Origin: Corynebacterium gallinarum
GTDB lineage: Bacteria; Actinomycetota; Actinomycetes; Mycobacteriales; Mycobacteriaceae
Direction of reading: 5' to 3'
Assembly (NCBI RefSeq): GCF_014837045.1
Contig: NZ_JACSPR010000008.1
Coordinates: 1-64,000, forward strand
DNA length: 64,000 nt
Made by a program: the position numbers and the translations under genes. Below, piece after piece: positions 1 through 7,531 of the stretch (the first letter of the stretch is position 1; the number at the start of each line of letters is the position of its first letter). The notes beneath the pieces were generated by a model. It was not told where the DNA came from. It did no database searches and saw nothing but the letters and a program-made list of their open reading frames with translations.

Positions 1-989
1 GTGGTGACCTCATGGAAGAACACCCGGTTTAAGTCAGCACCAGCAGCAACCAGGCGCGGCTTGACTACCTGTTCAATGGAGTCTTCGGAGGCGAGGTAGA
101 CCACGTTCATTTTCTCTCCGTACTCACCACGGGTGCACCTCGCACACAGATCCGCGGCGATGGTGGATTTACCGATCCCCTCACGTCCAGCCAGGAGGGA
201 GAACATCGAGCGTGGCAACCACTGGTCGATCAACCACACCACGGCCTGCATGGTGTACTCAGTTGCAGGCTTGAACAGCACTCGTCGGCGGGCGATGGGC
301 TCACCTACCGGAATAAGTTCCTCGATGGTCTTACCCGCTGCGATGTGATCGGAAAGATCCTTCCCGGCCGCGGCTTTCGCCATGGTGATTGATGCCGGCA
401 TATCGGCCAGGGACTGGAGGTGAGCGACAACCTTCTTGGCGCGCTTTTCCCCCGGTGCGTCATCGTCTTGGACCACGATGACATCCCTGCCCTTGAGAAC
501 GGACCAGTCGGCCTTTTCCGGGGCATTGGAGGCACCACCGGCCTGCGAGACCGCGGCGACACCGCAGACGTTCTGGGCGGTGAGCTGATCGTTTTCGCCT
601 TCCACGATATAAACCGGGCCCGGCGCGGTAAGGGAGGACAATCCGAACAGGGCGGTTCCTTGTTTGTTGCCGTCTTGGCGGAACTTCTTGTCCACGGTGC
701 GGAACACCACCCGGCCGTCGTCGTAGCGGTATTCAGACCCGCGTGGATGGTCAAACAGATCCCGGTGGGTGAGTCCTAGTTCGGCCAGGACGTCATCGAC
801 GTCGCCGTTGTGGCAGTAGACCAAGGTGCGGTCCTGGTTGTAAGTCGCCGATGTTCCCAGATCACGTGGTGAGTGTCCTGGTGTTTGGATACTGGCTTGT
901 TTGCCCTGGGTGGTCTCCCTGACGGTCAGGCCGGCGCTCTCGGCGGCGTGGATGAAGCGTTGGTAGGAATTCTGGGTGTTCAACCCCAT
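1..989 (-). CDS. Primase-helicase (TOPRIM + RepA-like ATPase), 3' end outside window
   Basis: Read on the minus strand from ATG at 989, preceded by AAAGGGGA, this frame stays open to the window edge (about 329 codons; C terminus missing). Residues about 120-200 form a TOPRIM fold: VYIVEGEND carries the catalytic glutamate and VIVVQDDDAPGEK the acidic cluster. Residues about 265-310 form a RecA/RepA-type ATPase with Walker A AGREGIGKST and a following strand NVVYLASEDS. This architecture is known from plasmid, satellite and phage replication proteins that prime and unwind the element's own origin. It is the last visible gene of the minus-strand operon. I infer that it drives replication of the excised element. 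Confidence 0.85.
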   Translation of the reverse strand, partial: MGLNTQNSYQRFIHAAESAGLTVRETTQGKQASIQTPGHSPRDLGTSATYNQDRTLVYCHNGDVDDVLAELGLTHRDLFDHPRGSEYRYDDGRVVFRTVDKKFRQDGNKQGTALFGLSSLTAPGPVYIVEGENDQLTAQNVCGVAAVSQAGGASNAPEKADWSVLKGRDVIVVQDDDAPGEKRAKKVVAHLQSLADMPASITMAKAAAGKDLSDHIAAGKTIEELIPVGEPIARRRVLFKPATEYTMQAVVWLIDQWLPRSMFSLLAGREGIGKSTIAADLCARCTRGEYGEKMNVVYLASEDSIEQVVKPRLVAAGADLNRVFFHEVT

Positions 990-1012
990 TCCCCTTTCGT
1001 GTGTGATCGTGA

Positions 1013-1044
1013 ACGCCGGGGCACATGTCAACGCGCCCCGGCGT
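1013..1044 (-). terminator. Perfect 10-bp hairpin between small ORF and primase gene
   Basis: ACGCCGGGGC at 1013-1022 is the exact reverse complement of 1035-1044, with a 12-nt loop. No T-run follows on the minus strand, so it may be a weak terminator, an mRNA processing or stability element, or an origin-like structure just upstream of the primase gene. Confidence 0.5.
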
Positions 1045-1049
1045 GTGGG

Positions 1050-1136
1050 TTAAAGCAGAATCAAGTTATCCAGGAGGTCCTGGGCGTCCTCGGTGAGGAT
1101 GCGGTCAGCTTCTTCGAGAAGATCAGTGACCAGCAT
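1050..1136 (-). CDS. 28-residue acidic micro-ORF
   Basis: A 28-codon frame starts at ATG 1136 with a near-ideal ribosome-binding site (GAGGAGGTGG, about 5 nt before the start) and ends at TAA 1050. It overlaps the end of the upstream 39-codon frame by 14 nt, so the two are probably translationally coupled. The peptide starts MLVTDLLEEAD, is amphipathic and acidic, and has no recognisable family. The strong ribosome-binding site and tight packing are the reasons for calling it; it could equally be a translational relay to the downstream primase gene. Confidence 0.5.
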   Translation of the reverse strand: MLVTDLLEEADRILTEDAQDLLDNLILL

Positions 1137-1242
1137 GTGACCACCTCCTCATCGGGAGTTCTGCGAGGTGTTGCCACCCCAGGGCGAGGACCAGGGGGCC
1201 GATGAAGAACACCAGATGGATGATGAACTCAGTCATGGTCAT
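1123..1242 (-). CDS. 39-residue single-pass membrane peptide
   Basis: The ATG at 1242 overlaps the stop of the upstream gene in an ATGA arrangement, with an in-frame second ATG at 1236. Residues about 5-23 (starting EFIIHLVFFIGPLVLALGW) make one hydrophobic segment, followed by a short basic tail. I recognise no family. Small membrane peptides in phage-like operons can be holins, toxins or partner subunits, but nothing here decides between these. The call rests on operon coupling and a coherent transmembrane segment. Confidence 0.45.
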   Translation of the reverse strand: MTMTEFIIHLVFFIGPLVLALGWQHLAELPMRRWSHAGH

Positions 1243-1700
1243 GGCTTCTTCCCCATCTCTTCGAGGACGGCATCAACCTTCTTGTCGATCTGGTCATAGA
1301 TCACCGTCGCTTGGGCGTCGAGGTGGGCGAGATGTTCCTCGAAACCTTCTTCTTCAGTGATCCGGTCAGCGATCCTCCGGCGCAGCTCGGCGCGCTCCCT
1401 ACGTTCCTCTTCTTCCCGGACTTTGCGGGCCGCTGCGGATTGAGCCGCGACACACTCAGGGTTCAGTGCCACCAACTGGGGACCATCGGCGAACATGGTC
1501 CGCGCGGCCTCCATCGAGATGATGATGGTGATGTGGTCATCCTGCGGAATGGATTTCCCCGACCAGGTGCCGAAGGTGTGGCGGGTGTTGTCGCCATGCT
1601 TGGCGAGGTAAGCTGTGGTCACCGAGCGCTCTGGAATGCTCTTGGTTCCCTCGTTGACTGTTGGCGCAGTCACGGGGGTTTTCTCGTTGTGAATGGTCAT
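1239..1700 (-). CDS. Hypothetical charged coiled-coil protein of the element
   Basis: 153 residues. The N-terminal half is polar; residues about 85-125 are a highly charged alpha-helical stretch rich in R/E (for example REEEERRERAELRRRI), which probably forms a coiled coil. No enzyme motif and no family recognised. It starts 2 nt after the preceding gene's stop and overlaps the next ORF by 4 nt, so it is part of the same polycistronic message. Confidence 0.7.
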   Translation of the reverse strand: MTIHNEKTPVTAPTVNEGTKSIPERSVTTAYLAKHGDNTRHTFGTWSGKSIPQDDHITIIISMEAARTMFADGPQLVALNPECVAAQSAAARKVREEEERRERAELRRRIADRITEEEGFEEHLAHLDAQATVIYDQIDKKVDAVLEEMGKKP

Positions 1701-1702
1701 GA

Positions 1703-1972
1703 TTACTGCTTTCCTTCCGACTTGATTGATTGAATGAGGTCGTCAACACTGTCCTTGATGTGCCGGTTCTCGGTGACCAGCTTCAGATAATCGAGCTGTT
1801 TCTCATTCAGCGATACGAGACTTGAATCAGCTATCGCCTCGAGAAGTTCCTTGATCCCCAAGAAACTTTGAAGAATCGCTTGAATACCTATGAGGTTTTC
1901 GTGCATCAGTTCGAGACGAAAGTTCAAAAGATCAGCCTGATTTTCAGCGGGGGTCTTGTCATTGGCAGCCAT
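1703..1972 (-). CDS. Hypothetical helical protein of the element
   Basis: 89 residues from ATG 1972, which lies 2 nt after the stop of the previous gene; a longer reading upstream would overlap that gene and lacks sense. The sequence is predicted helical throughout, with heptad-like spacing of leucine and isoleucine from residue 20 on (LLNFRLELMHENL). Possibly a small oligomeric DNA- or protein-binding factor. No family recognised. Confidence 0.65.
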   Translation of the reverse strand: MAANDKTPAENQADLLNFRLELMHENLIGIQAILQSFLGIKELLEAIADSSLVSLNEKQLDYLKLVTENRHIKDSVDDLIQSIKSEGKQ

Positions 1973-1974
1973 GA

Positions 1975-2244
1975 TTACTGGTCTCCTTGGATGTCTGCGA
2001 GGTATTGGGCGGTGGTTTCGATTTCGTAGTTCTGGGCCCAATGCTGAATATCAGCGGCTGTGAGATTACGAATGAGGGTGATGTGAACCTCTTCGGTTTC
2101 GGGATTCTTGACCTCAAGGGGGAGATCAAGAAAGTCGGACCAGTTCGGCGGCAACGCTCCGTGCTGGGATTGGTACCTCGCCATGTAGAGCCACGCCTCA
2201 CGGCCCTGGGCGAGCTGGTCACCTGTATGAGTTGTGTTCATCAT
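1975..2244 (-). CDS. Hypothetical protein of the element
   Basis: 89 residues, beginning MMNTTHTGDQLAQGREAW. It has several tryptophans and an acidic C-terminal half (IQHWAQNYEIETTAQYL). No signal peptide or membrane segment, no recognised domain. It lies 9 nt after the upstream gene and 2 nt before the downstream gene, so it is co-transcribed with the rest of the minus-strand operon. Confidence 0.65.
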   Translation of the reverse strand: MMNTTHTGDQLAQGREAWLYMARYQSQHGALPPNWSDFLDLPLEVKNPETEEVHITLIRNLTAADIQHWAQNYEIETTAQYLADIQGDQ

Positions 2245-2253
2245 GTGGTGCTC

Positions 2254-2829
2254 CTATCGGAATGCGGGGTGGTTGTGGTGGCCGTCGGGGTACAGGCCGT
2301 AATGAACGTCATGCATCACAAGGCGGGTAGTTCCGTCATCCTGCGGTTCCCGTCCCGGTTCCTGTCGCACCTCACTGGTCGGGGCCCCGGTGCTGTAGGT
2401 GGCCTTGTTCCGTGCCCCATGCAGGCCGGCTTCCATGCGGATCAGCTTGATCGCGGTGTGGATCATCGACACGGCGTCTTGGACATGCTCTGGAAGGTCG
2501 GGGGTGTCCACCATCGACAGGGTGGATACCCCGTGGATCTCCTCGTCGGCGGCTTCGAGCAGTCCGACGGCTTCCCGGTCCAGGAACGTCAGTGAGTCCT
2601 CGGCGGTGTGCGGGGGTTCCACCTCGTACCTGTTGAGGTCCAGGCCGGCGAGGTCTTCGAGGACTCCGGGAACAAGATCATCAGCCAGGGCCACGACTGC
2701 GAGGTCGTCATCTCCGGTGAACTCGAGAAGTGCTTCACCCATGGCTGAGACGAGATATTCCTCCAGGGTGATGCCGTCCTTCTCTTTCTCGAGGAGATCA
2801 CGGGCGGCGGTAGGTGAATACTTGGACAT
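2254..2829 (-). CDS. Hypothetical acidic protein of the element
   Basis: 191 residues starting MSKYSPTAARDLLEKEKDG. It is strongly acidic (many D/E around residues 35-110), with helical segments and a histidine-rich tail (YPDGHHNHPAFR). No catalytic motif recognised. It follows the upstream gene by 5 nt, so it is part of the same operon. The acidity and small size would fit a DNA-mimic or partner-binding protein, but that is only a guess from composition. Confidence 0.65.
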   Translation of the reverse strand: MSKYSPTAARDLLEKEKDGITLEEYLVSAMGEALLEFTGDDDLAVVALADDLVPGVLEDLAGLDLNRYEVEPPHTAEDSLTFLDREAVGLLEAADEEIHGVSTLSMVDTPDLPEHVQDAVSMIHTAIKLIRMEAGLHGARNKATYSTGAPTSEVRQEPGREPQDDGTTRLVMHDVHYGLYPDGHHNHPAFR

Positions 2830-2834
2830 GAGAA

Positions 2835-3095
2835 TCAGTTCCTGTCTGCGAGCTTTTCGAGCTGGCGGTCTGTGAGGATGGGGCGCTTGAGTGTGAGGGC
2901 GTAGTCATCAAGGTTGAACATCGCGGCCATGCGGGTGAAGTTCTGGGCCATGTCCGCGGCGAGTAGATGAAAGTGCACATCCTCGCGGTCGGGGAACTGT
3001 CGGCGCAGGTCCTTGGTGAGATGCGCGGTGAGACGTTCCTCCGGGGTGGTGGAATGCGTAGCTGGTCGGACTTCGGTGAAGTCGAGGTTGGGCAT
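2835..3095 (-). CDS. Hypothetical protein coupled to the AlpA-type regulator
   Basis: 86 residues from ATG 3095, one nucleotide after the stop of the AlpA-like gene; that spacing implies coupled translation and decides the start. It begins MPNLDFTEVRPATHSTT and continues as an amphipathic helical protein ending LTDRQLEKLADRN. No domain recognised. As the second gene of the element's early operon it could assist excision or replication. Confidence 0.65.
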   Translation of the reverse strand: MPNLDFTEVRPATHSTTPEERLTAHLTKDLRRQFPDREDVHFHLLAADMAQNFTRMAAMFNLDDYALTLKRPILTDRQLEKLADRN

Positions 3096-3096
3096 G

Positions 3097-3309
3097 TTAT
3101 GCCACCTGCGGGTCGTTGTTGGGCATGGGAAGTTCTTCCAGGCCGAGGAGCGCAAGCAACGGCTTAATTGGGACGACGTAGCGGCCCCCAATCTTGATGA
3201 CTGGAGTAGGAAATTCATTTTTTCGGACCGCATCGTAGGCAGTACTAGCGCCAATGCCGATAAGCTCAGCAGCCTCACGGAGAGTGACCGTGGCACGGAG
3301 AGGGGTCAT
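3097..3309 (-). CDS. AlpA/excisionase-type helix-turn-helix DNA-binding protein
   Basis: 70 residues. The central part (TLREAAELIGIGASTAYDAV) is the winged helix-turn-helix of the MerR/AlpA-Xis type, with a following wing (IKIGGRYVVPIKPLLALLG) typical of HTH_17 excisionase-like proteins. Such proteins act as recombination directionality factors or as activators of integrase and replication genes in satellites and integrative elements. It is first in the minus-strand operon and diverges from the repressor/integrase operon, so it is the likely lytic-side switch opposed to the XRE repressor. Confidence 0.8.
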   Translation of the reverse strand: MTPLRATVTLREAAELIGIGASTAYDAVRKNEFPTPVIKIGGRYVVPIKPLLALLGLEELPMPNNDPQVA

Positions 3310-3348
3310 TTAATTGAACCTTTCGAAATAGGATAGCGGTTGATTTCC

Positions 3349-3473
3349 GCAATATTGAGCATAGGGGGGAATGGCCGGAAAGGCAAGCTCTATTCAACAT
3401 GGTTCGATTTTCAACATTTATTTAATGCGGAGATGGCAAATATGGAACACTTGCGATATGGGCAACATTGAGG
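3349..3473. promoter_or_regulatory. Divergent control region with short repeats
   Basis: The AT-rich gap between the AlpA gene and the repressor holds two direct copies of TTCAACAT (3393-3400 and 3410-3417, 17 bp apart) and two related copies of GCAAYATTGAG (from 3349 and from about 3462). The spacing and position suit operator half-sites for the XRE repressor. This is inference; there is no binding evidence. Confidence 0.35.
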
Positions 3474-4066
3474 CAATGAAGGGTCAAATCGCAGAGCGTG
3501 TGAAGCGGGCACGCAAGAATAAACAGCTCACTCAGCCGGAATTATCCGAAGCATTAGCCGAGGAGGGAATCTTTATATCTCCGTCTGCGATTGCGAAGAT
3601 TGAGAACAACAAAAGGGGGATTGAATTAACCGAAGCGGCCGCGATTGCGAAAATCTTGGGGCTTGGTCTCGATCTTCTGGTAAAGCCAGATGAGGACAAT
3701 GAGGAATATCGGGGCTCCCAGCTCCAGGAGCAAGCGTTCGCTAGTGGGCTCACTGTCGTTGGGAACTTTCACCACACCATTACCGCCATTGATAACCATC
3801 TAGAAATCGTTGCTGAGCGTGTCAAATTATCAACTGGGAATGCCTACTGTGTGCCGCTTGAAGCTGCGCAACGTGCCCAAATGATGGCAGAAAAAGTTGT
3901 CTCCCTACTTAATGAAGCTTCTAACGCATGGAGGGAAGTTCTTGTTCATGGAGGAACGTTGAAGGAGAGCGTTCTTGAAAAAGGCCCGTCAACATCTGGC
4001 TATGGCGGGGACTGGTCAATCCCGTCACTGGAATCGCGCTTGGATGATGAGAATGGCAAGGGGTAG
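3458..4066 (+). CDS. XRE-family repressor of the integrated element
   Basis: About 202 residues from ATG 3458 (ATG 3476, with GAGG just upstream, is an alternative). An N-terminal helix-turn-helix of the Cro/CI type spans about residues 12-65 (QLTQPELSEALAEEG, then ISPSAIAKIENNKRGIELT). The C-terminal half has no protease (LexA/CI Ser-Lys) motif that I can see, so release from repression probably needs a ligand or a helper-phage protein rather than RecA-driven cleavage. It shares an operon with, and overlaps by 14 nt, the integrase gene. Likely role: keeping the element dormant by repressing the divergent operon. Confidence 0.8.
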   Translation: MGNIEAMKGQIAERVKRARKNKQLTQPELSEALAEEGIFISPSAIAKIENNKRGIELTEAAAIAKILGLGLDLLVKPDEDNEEYRGSQLQEQAFASGLTVVGNFHHTITAIDNHLEIVAERVKLSTGNAYCVPLEAAQRAQMMAEKVVSLLNEASNAWREVLVHGGTLKESVLEKGPSTSGYGGDWSIPSLESRLDDENGKG

Positions 4067-5264
4067 ACCAGCTACACCGCTTGGTTCCTACGGCGAGATC
4101 AACACCAAGGAACTAGCCACCGGCCGACATCAAGCGGAGACGCGCTTACGGTTGTGGAACGGCGACACCGTACGCCTCCAGGCGCGGGGGAAGTCCAAGA
4201 CCGCGGCCGTCAACGCCCTGAAAACCAAGTGCGCGGAACGACTCGGCGCGACAGACACCGAAGTCCTCACTACCACAAGCCCCGTCTCGGCCCTCATGGA
4301 GCACTGGATCGAGACCAAGACCAAGATCCGCCCCCAGACCCGGGAACGCTACCGAAACGCCATCGACAACCACATCATCCCTGCATTCGGCAACATGCGG
4401 ATCAACGAGGTGACCCCGGCATTCCTCAACCAGTGGTTGCACGGGAAAACCCAGGGAGTAGCCTCCAATGCCCGAAGTGTCCTCAACGGTGCGTTCAACA
4501 TGGCCACCCGCTACGGACTCATCCCCGCCAACCCCATGGCCGTCATCGAGCCCCTGGCCGTAGCGCCGAAAGACGTGCGCGCCCTGGCCGTCGAGGAGAT
4601 CCAACCCTTCCGTGAACAAATTGCTAGATCCAAGGATGAACTGCTCATCGACGTCACGGATTTCTGCCTGGCCACCGGCCTGCGAGCGGGGGAGGTCCTG
4701 GCCTTGAGATGGGAAGACGTAGACCTCGAGCATGAACCCCCGATCATGCGAGTCACCGGCACCTTGACCTACTCCAAGGAAACCGGACACGTCAGGCAAG
4801 AGGAGGGCAAGACCACCACCGCGGGGCGTCCAATCCAGTTACCAGCCGTGGCCGTCGAGATCCTCCAGCGACGACACCGGAAGTTTGGAGAACATCTCGA
4901 GATGGTGTTCCCCTCCGGCTCCGGGACATACGTGTGGGAGAACAACCTCAACCGACTTCTCCGGGAAGCGAGGGGGGAGCGGTTCAACTGGGTGACTATC
5001 CACTCCCTGCGAAAGACTCTGGGCTCTGTCGTGGCCGATGAACTGGGCCCACATAAGGCCGCCGATGTCCTCGGTCATGCTGACAGCCGGCTCACGGAAA
5101 CGGTCTACTACCAACGCAACCGGCGAGGTGTTCCTATCGGGGAAGTCGTTGACCAGGTGCTCAAGGTCTCCAAAAAGTCTCCAGATAATGCGACAGGCCA
5201 ACCGGAAGTATCCAGTGAGGGTGGAATAGATAACTCCGTTACCAGCAATAACGGGAATGGCTAA
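4053..5264 (+). CDS. Tyrosine site-specific integrase
   Basis: Phage-type integrase of about 403 residues from ATG 4053, overlapping the repressor stop (ATG 4044 also possible). It has an N-terminal arm-binding region, a SAM-like core-binding domain (ALMEHWIETKTKIRPQTRER, about residues 75-160) and a catalytic domain with TGLRAGEVLALRW (first Arg), GKTTTAGRPI (Lys), HSLRKT (HxxR), LGHADSRLT and the nucleophile in ETVYYQR. All catalytic residues are present, so it should be active. The gene ends 30-70 bp from a tRNA 3'-end fragment, the usual arrangement for integration into a tRNA gene. Confidence 0.93.
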   Translation: MARGRPATPLGSYGEINTKELATGRHQAETRLRLWNGDTVRLQARGKSKTAAVNALKTKCAERLGATDTEVLTTTSPVSALMEHWIETKTKIRPQTRERYRNAIDNHIIPAFGNMRINEVTPAFLNQWLHGKTQGVASNARSVLNGAFNMATRYGLIPANPMAVIEPLAVAPKDVRALAVEEIQPFREQIARSKDELLIDVTDFCLATGLRAGEVLALRWEDVDLEHEPPIMRVTGTLTYSKETGHVRQEEGKTTTAGRPIQLPAVAVEILQRRHRKFGEHLEMVFPSGSGTYVWENNLNRLLREARGERFNWVTIHSLRKTLGSVVADELGPHKAADVLGHADSRLTETVYYQRNRRGVPIGEVVDQVLKVSKKSPDNATGQPEVSSEGGIDNSVTSNNGNG

Positions 5265-5295
5265 TCCTAAAAAGTTAGAACGCTTGATCTAACTT

Positions 5296-5335
5296 ACTCC
5301 AATTCAGTGTGGGTTCGAGTCCCACTGGGGGCACA
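5296..5335 (+). other. Attachment site: 3' end of a tRNA gene (attR)
   Basis: GTGGG TTCGAGT CCCAC (5309-5325) is a perfect 5-bp T-arm with a 7-base loop, followed by TGGGGGC and A, the 3' strand of a 7-bp acceptor stem plus discriminator base. No matching 5' half (GCCCCCA, D-arm, anticodon arm) lies upstream, where the integrase gene is instead. This is what integration into a tRNA 3' end leaves behind. The isotype cannot be read from the fragment; the intact tRNA should be at the other, off-window end. Confidence 0.75.
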
Positions 5336-5341
5336 GTAGTG

Positions 5342-5376
5342 AAGTCCTGAGACATCCCTTGTCTCGGGACTTTTCG
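5342..5376 (+). terminator. Rho-independent terminator after the tRNA fragment
   Basis: AAGTCCTGAGACA (5342-5354) pairs with TGTCTCGGGACTT (5360-5372) with one G-U pair, a 5-nt loop and a following TTTT. It is probably the original terminator of the tRNA gene. Confidence 0.85.
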
Positions 5377-5453
5377 CATTCCCCGGGGGAGCGGTGAATC
5401 ACACTGTTGCGTGAGGGGTGAGGTGGGACGTAGTATCGCTGGCATTGATCTTT

Positions 5454-5472
5454 TAAGGTTAGCGTTACCTAA
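5454..5472 (+). promoter_or_regulatory. DtxR-type iron box upstream of ripA
   Basis: TAAGGTTAGCGTTACCTAA at 5454-5472 matches the 19-bp DtxR/IdeR palindrome consensus (TTAGGTTAGSCTAACCTWA) at about 16 positions. In C. glutamicum, ripA is repressed by DtxR under iron sufficiency; the box lies about 40 bp before the ripA start here, consistent with the same control. Confidence 0.75.
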
Positions 5473-5511
5473 TCTGGGGATGCTGACGGTTCGGGAGAAA
5501 GTGAGTCGCTG

Positions 5512-6510
5512 ATGAACAATGCGTGCCTGTTGTGGTGCCATTCCGGTGTGGTGAATGTGTGTCTCGGAGAGCAGACCTTCACGCTGGTGGCCGGGGACCT
5601 GCTGTATGCACCCGAGGGTGCCTTCTGGTCGGACACCGGATCGGGTCTGATCCTGGATCTGCGTTTCCGCAGCATCGGCATTGATGGCCCGGCACGGCGC
5701 ATTCACCTGGGGCGGTCGTGGGATGAGCGCATGGTCCATGAGTATTCCCGTTCGCTGTTCGGGGAGGATGGGGTGAGCGGGGACGTCGCAAAGCTCTTTG
5801 AGGACCGCGTGCCCACCCCACCCCTGCCCGCCCCCAGGCACGCCCGGGCGGTGGCGCAGGCGCTGGCGGCCAACCCCGCCGACCAGACCAGCCTCGAGGA
5901 GTTCGCCGCGCAGCGGGGCGTGTCGGCACGCACCCTCCAACGCCAGTTCCTGAGCTCCACGGGGTATTCCTTCAGCGAGTGGCGTGCGGCGCAGCGCGTG
6001 TGCGTCGCCACCAGCCTCCTGGCGCACGACTTCAGCATCGCGGTGGTGGCCAACCTGGTCGGATTCTCGGCCACCAGCAGCCTGACCCGAGCTTTTCGAC
6101 GCCACACCGGCACCACCCCATCCGCCTTCACCACCGGGGCGATCGGCATGGGCGTGACGGGCACCCCGGCGGCGATCCCCTCGCGCACCACCTTCGCCGA
6201 GGCCACACGCGACCAGCAACTGTGGATCTACACCGGCGCCGCCACCGTCACCACCCCCGGTTACTGCCGGTTCCTCACCCAGGGCGACATGGCCACCATC
6301 CCCGCGGGCACCCACACCCGCATCGACGTGGCAGCAGGATCCATCGCCATCCCGGTGCCCATCGGCGTGGGGGAGCGGGGCATGAGCCTGCAGGAGGTGG
6401 CCACCCTGCGCAATCAGGAGCTCTCCACGGGACTGACACTCGTCGAGGAATCCCGGTGGGCGCACCTCAGCGGGGAACTGCTGCCCGCCCCGGCGCCACT
6501 CCCGCTCTGA
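5512..6510 (+). CDS. ripA: AraC-family regulator of iron proteins RipA
   Basis: 332 residues: an N-terminal cupin-like domain (about residues 1-75), a central AraC/XylS double helix-turn-helix (about 120-215, containing [20 protein letters not shown] and [20 protein letters not shown]), and a C-terminal extension with a second cupin-like stretch. Length and layout match RipA of C. glutamicum, which represses iron-demanding proteins (aconitase, succinate dehydrogenase and others) when iron is short. Recognition also rests on the upstream DtxR box and on the following gene order. The ATG at 5512 has GGGAGA about 13 nt upstream. Confidence 0.88.
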   Translation: MNNACLLWCHSGVVNVCLGEQTFTLVAGDLLYAPEGAFWSDTGSGLILDLRFRSIGIDGPARRIHLGRSWDERMVHEYSRSLFGEDGVSGDVAKLFEDRVPTPPLPAPRHARAVAQALAANPADQTSLEEFAAQRGVSARTLQRQFLSSTGYSFSEWRAAQRVCVATSLLAHDFSIAVVANLVGFSATSSLTRAFRRHTGTTPSAFTTGAIGMGVTGTPAAIPSRTTFAEATRDQQLWIYTGAATVTTPGYCRFLTQGDMATIPAGTHTRIDVAAGSIAIPVPIGVGERGMSLQEVATLRNQELSTGLTLVEESRWAHLSGELLPAPAPLPL

Positions 6511-6618
6511 CCCTCCACCCCTATGGATTACTCGGGTGGTAACGGGAACAAAAACCGATAAACTTTCGTTGTCTTAGCAGTAGTAGTAGAAAAATCAACG
6601 AAAGGATCGGGGAACCTC

Positions 6619-7437
6619 TTGCGCAGCAGCAATCCCGTTTTCAGTTCACTGACCGACACCCAACGGAGCCACGGCCAGAACTCCTACGCCGGTTATGATC
6701 AGTTCGGCGGGCAGTACCAGACCCAGTACAACGCCCCCCAGCAGACTGAGCGTCCCATGACGGTCGATGATGTGATCACCAAGACCGGCATCACGCTCGC
6801 GATCATTGTTGTCTTCGCTGTCTTGACCTTCGGCGTCTCCCTGGTGAACCCGGGCATGGCGATGATCCTGACCATCATCGGCGCCATCGGTGGTTTCATC
6901 ACCGTGCTGGTGGCCACCTTCGGCAAGAAGTATGGCTCCGCACCAGTGACCATCACCTATGCGGCCTTTGAGGGTTTGTTCGTCGGTGGTATCTCCCTGC
7001 TGTTCTCCGGATTCCTGCAGGGTTACGACGGCGCCGGTGCCCTTATCGGCCAGGCCGTTCTCGGCACCATCGGCGTGTTCTTCGGCATGTTGTTCGTCTA
7101 CAAGACCGGCGCCATCAAGGTCACCCCGAAGTTCAACCGCATCATGACCGGCATGATCTTCGGTGTGCTCGTCCTGGTGCTGGGCAACCTCGTCATGTCG
7201 CTGTTCGGCTTCGGCAGCCCGCTGCGTGATGGCGGCATCCTCGCCATCGTCTTCTCCCTGTTCTGCATCGGCCTGGCGGCGTTCAGCTTCCTCACCGACT
7301 TCGACGCAGCCGACAAGATGGTCCGTGAGGGCGTTCCCGCCCGCATGGCCTGGGGCGTGGCCCTCGGCCTGGCCGTCACCCTGGTCTGGCTCTACACCGA
7401 GATCCTGCGCCTGCTGAGCTACTTCACCAACCGCTAG
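6619..7437 (+). CDS. Bax inhibitor-1/YccA family membrane protein
   Basis: 272 residues from TTG 6619 (GGGG 6-9 nt upstream). After a polar, Gln/Tyr-rich cytoplasmic N terminus of about 45 residues come seven hydrophobic segments (for example ITLAIIVVFAVLTFGVSLV and ILAIVFSLFCIGLAAFSFL), ending in TEILRLLSYF, as in the bacterial YccA branch of the BI-1 superfamily. These proteins are linked to membrane stress and to modulation of the FtsH protease or ion leak; the exact role in corynebacteria is unknown. A monocistronic unit followed by a strong terminator. Confidence 0.88.
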   Translation: MRSSNPVFSSLTDTQRSHGQNSYAGYDQFGGQYQTQYNAPQQTERPMTVDDVITKTGITLAIIVVFAVLTFGVSLVNPGMAMILTIIGAIGGFITVLVATFGKKYGSAPVTITYAAFEGLFVGGISLLFSGFLQGYDGAGALIGQAVLGTIGVFFGMLFVYKTGAIKVTPKFNRIMTGMIFGVLVLVLGNLVMSLFGFGSPLRDGGILAIVFSLFCIGLAAFSFLTDFDAADKMVREGVPARMAWGVALGLAVTLVWLYTEILRLLSYFTNR

Positions 7438-7461
7438 CTCACGCGTCTCAAGCGCAAGAAA

Positions 7462-7504
7462 AGCTCCGGCCCGCCCCCTGTGATCAAGGGAGCGGGCCGG
7501 AGCT
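7462..7504. terminator. Bidirectional terminator between convergent genes
   Basis: AGCTCCGGCCCGC (7462-7474) and its exact complement at 7492-7504 form a 13-bp stem between the YccA-like gene and the oppositely oriented lipoprotein gene. The preceding AAAA serves as the minus-strand T-run. Confidence 0.85.
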
Positions 7505-7531
7505 CTGTGTCTGTCTGGTGCGACCTGTGTA

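Noticed and set aside
5275..6465. Long minus-strand frame ending in VGLEPTLNWSK-like sequence near the att site
   Set aside because: Antisense of ripA; the GLEPT-type end is merely the translated complement of the tRNA T-arm.
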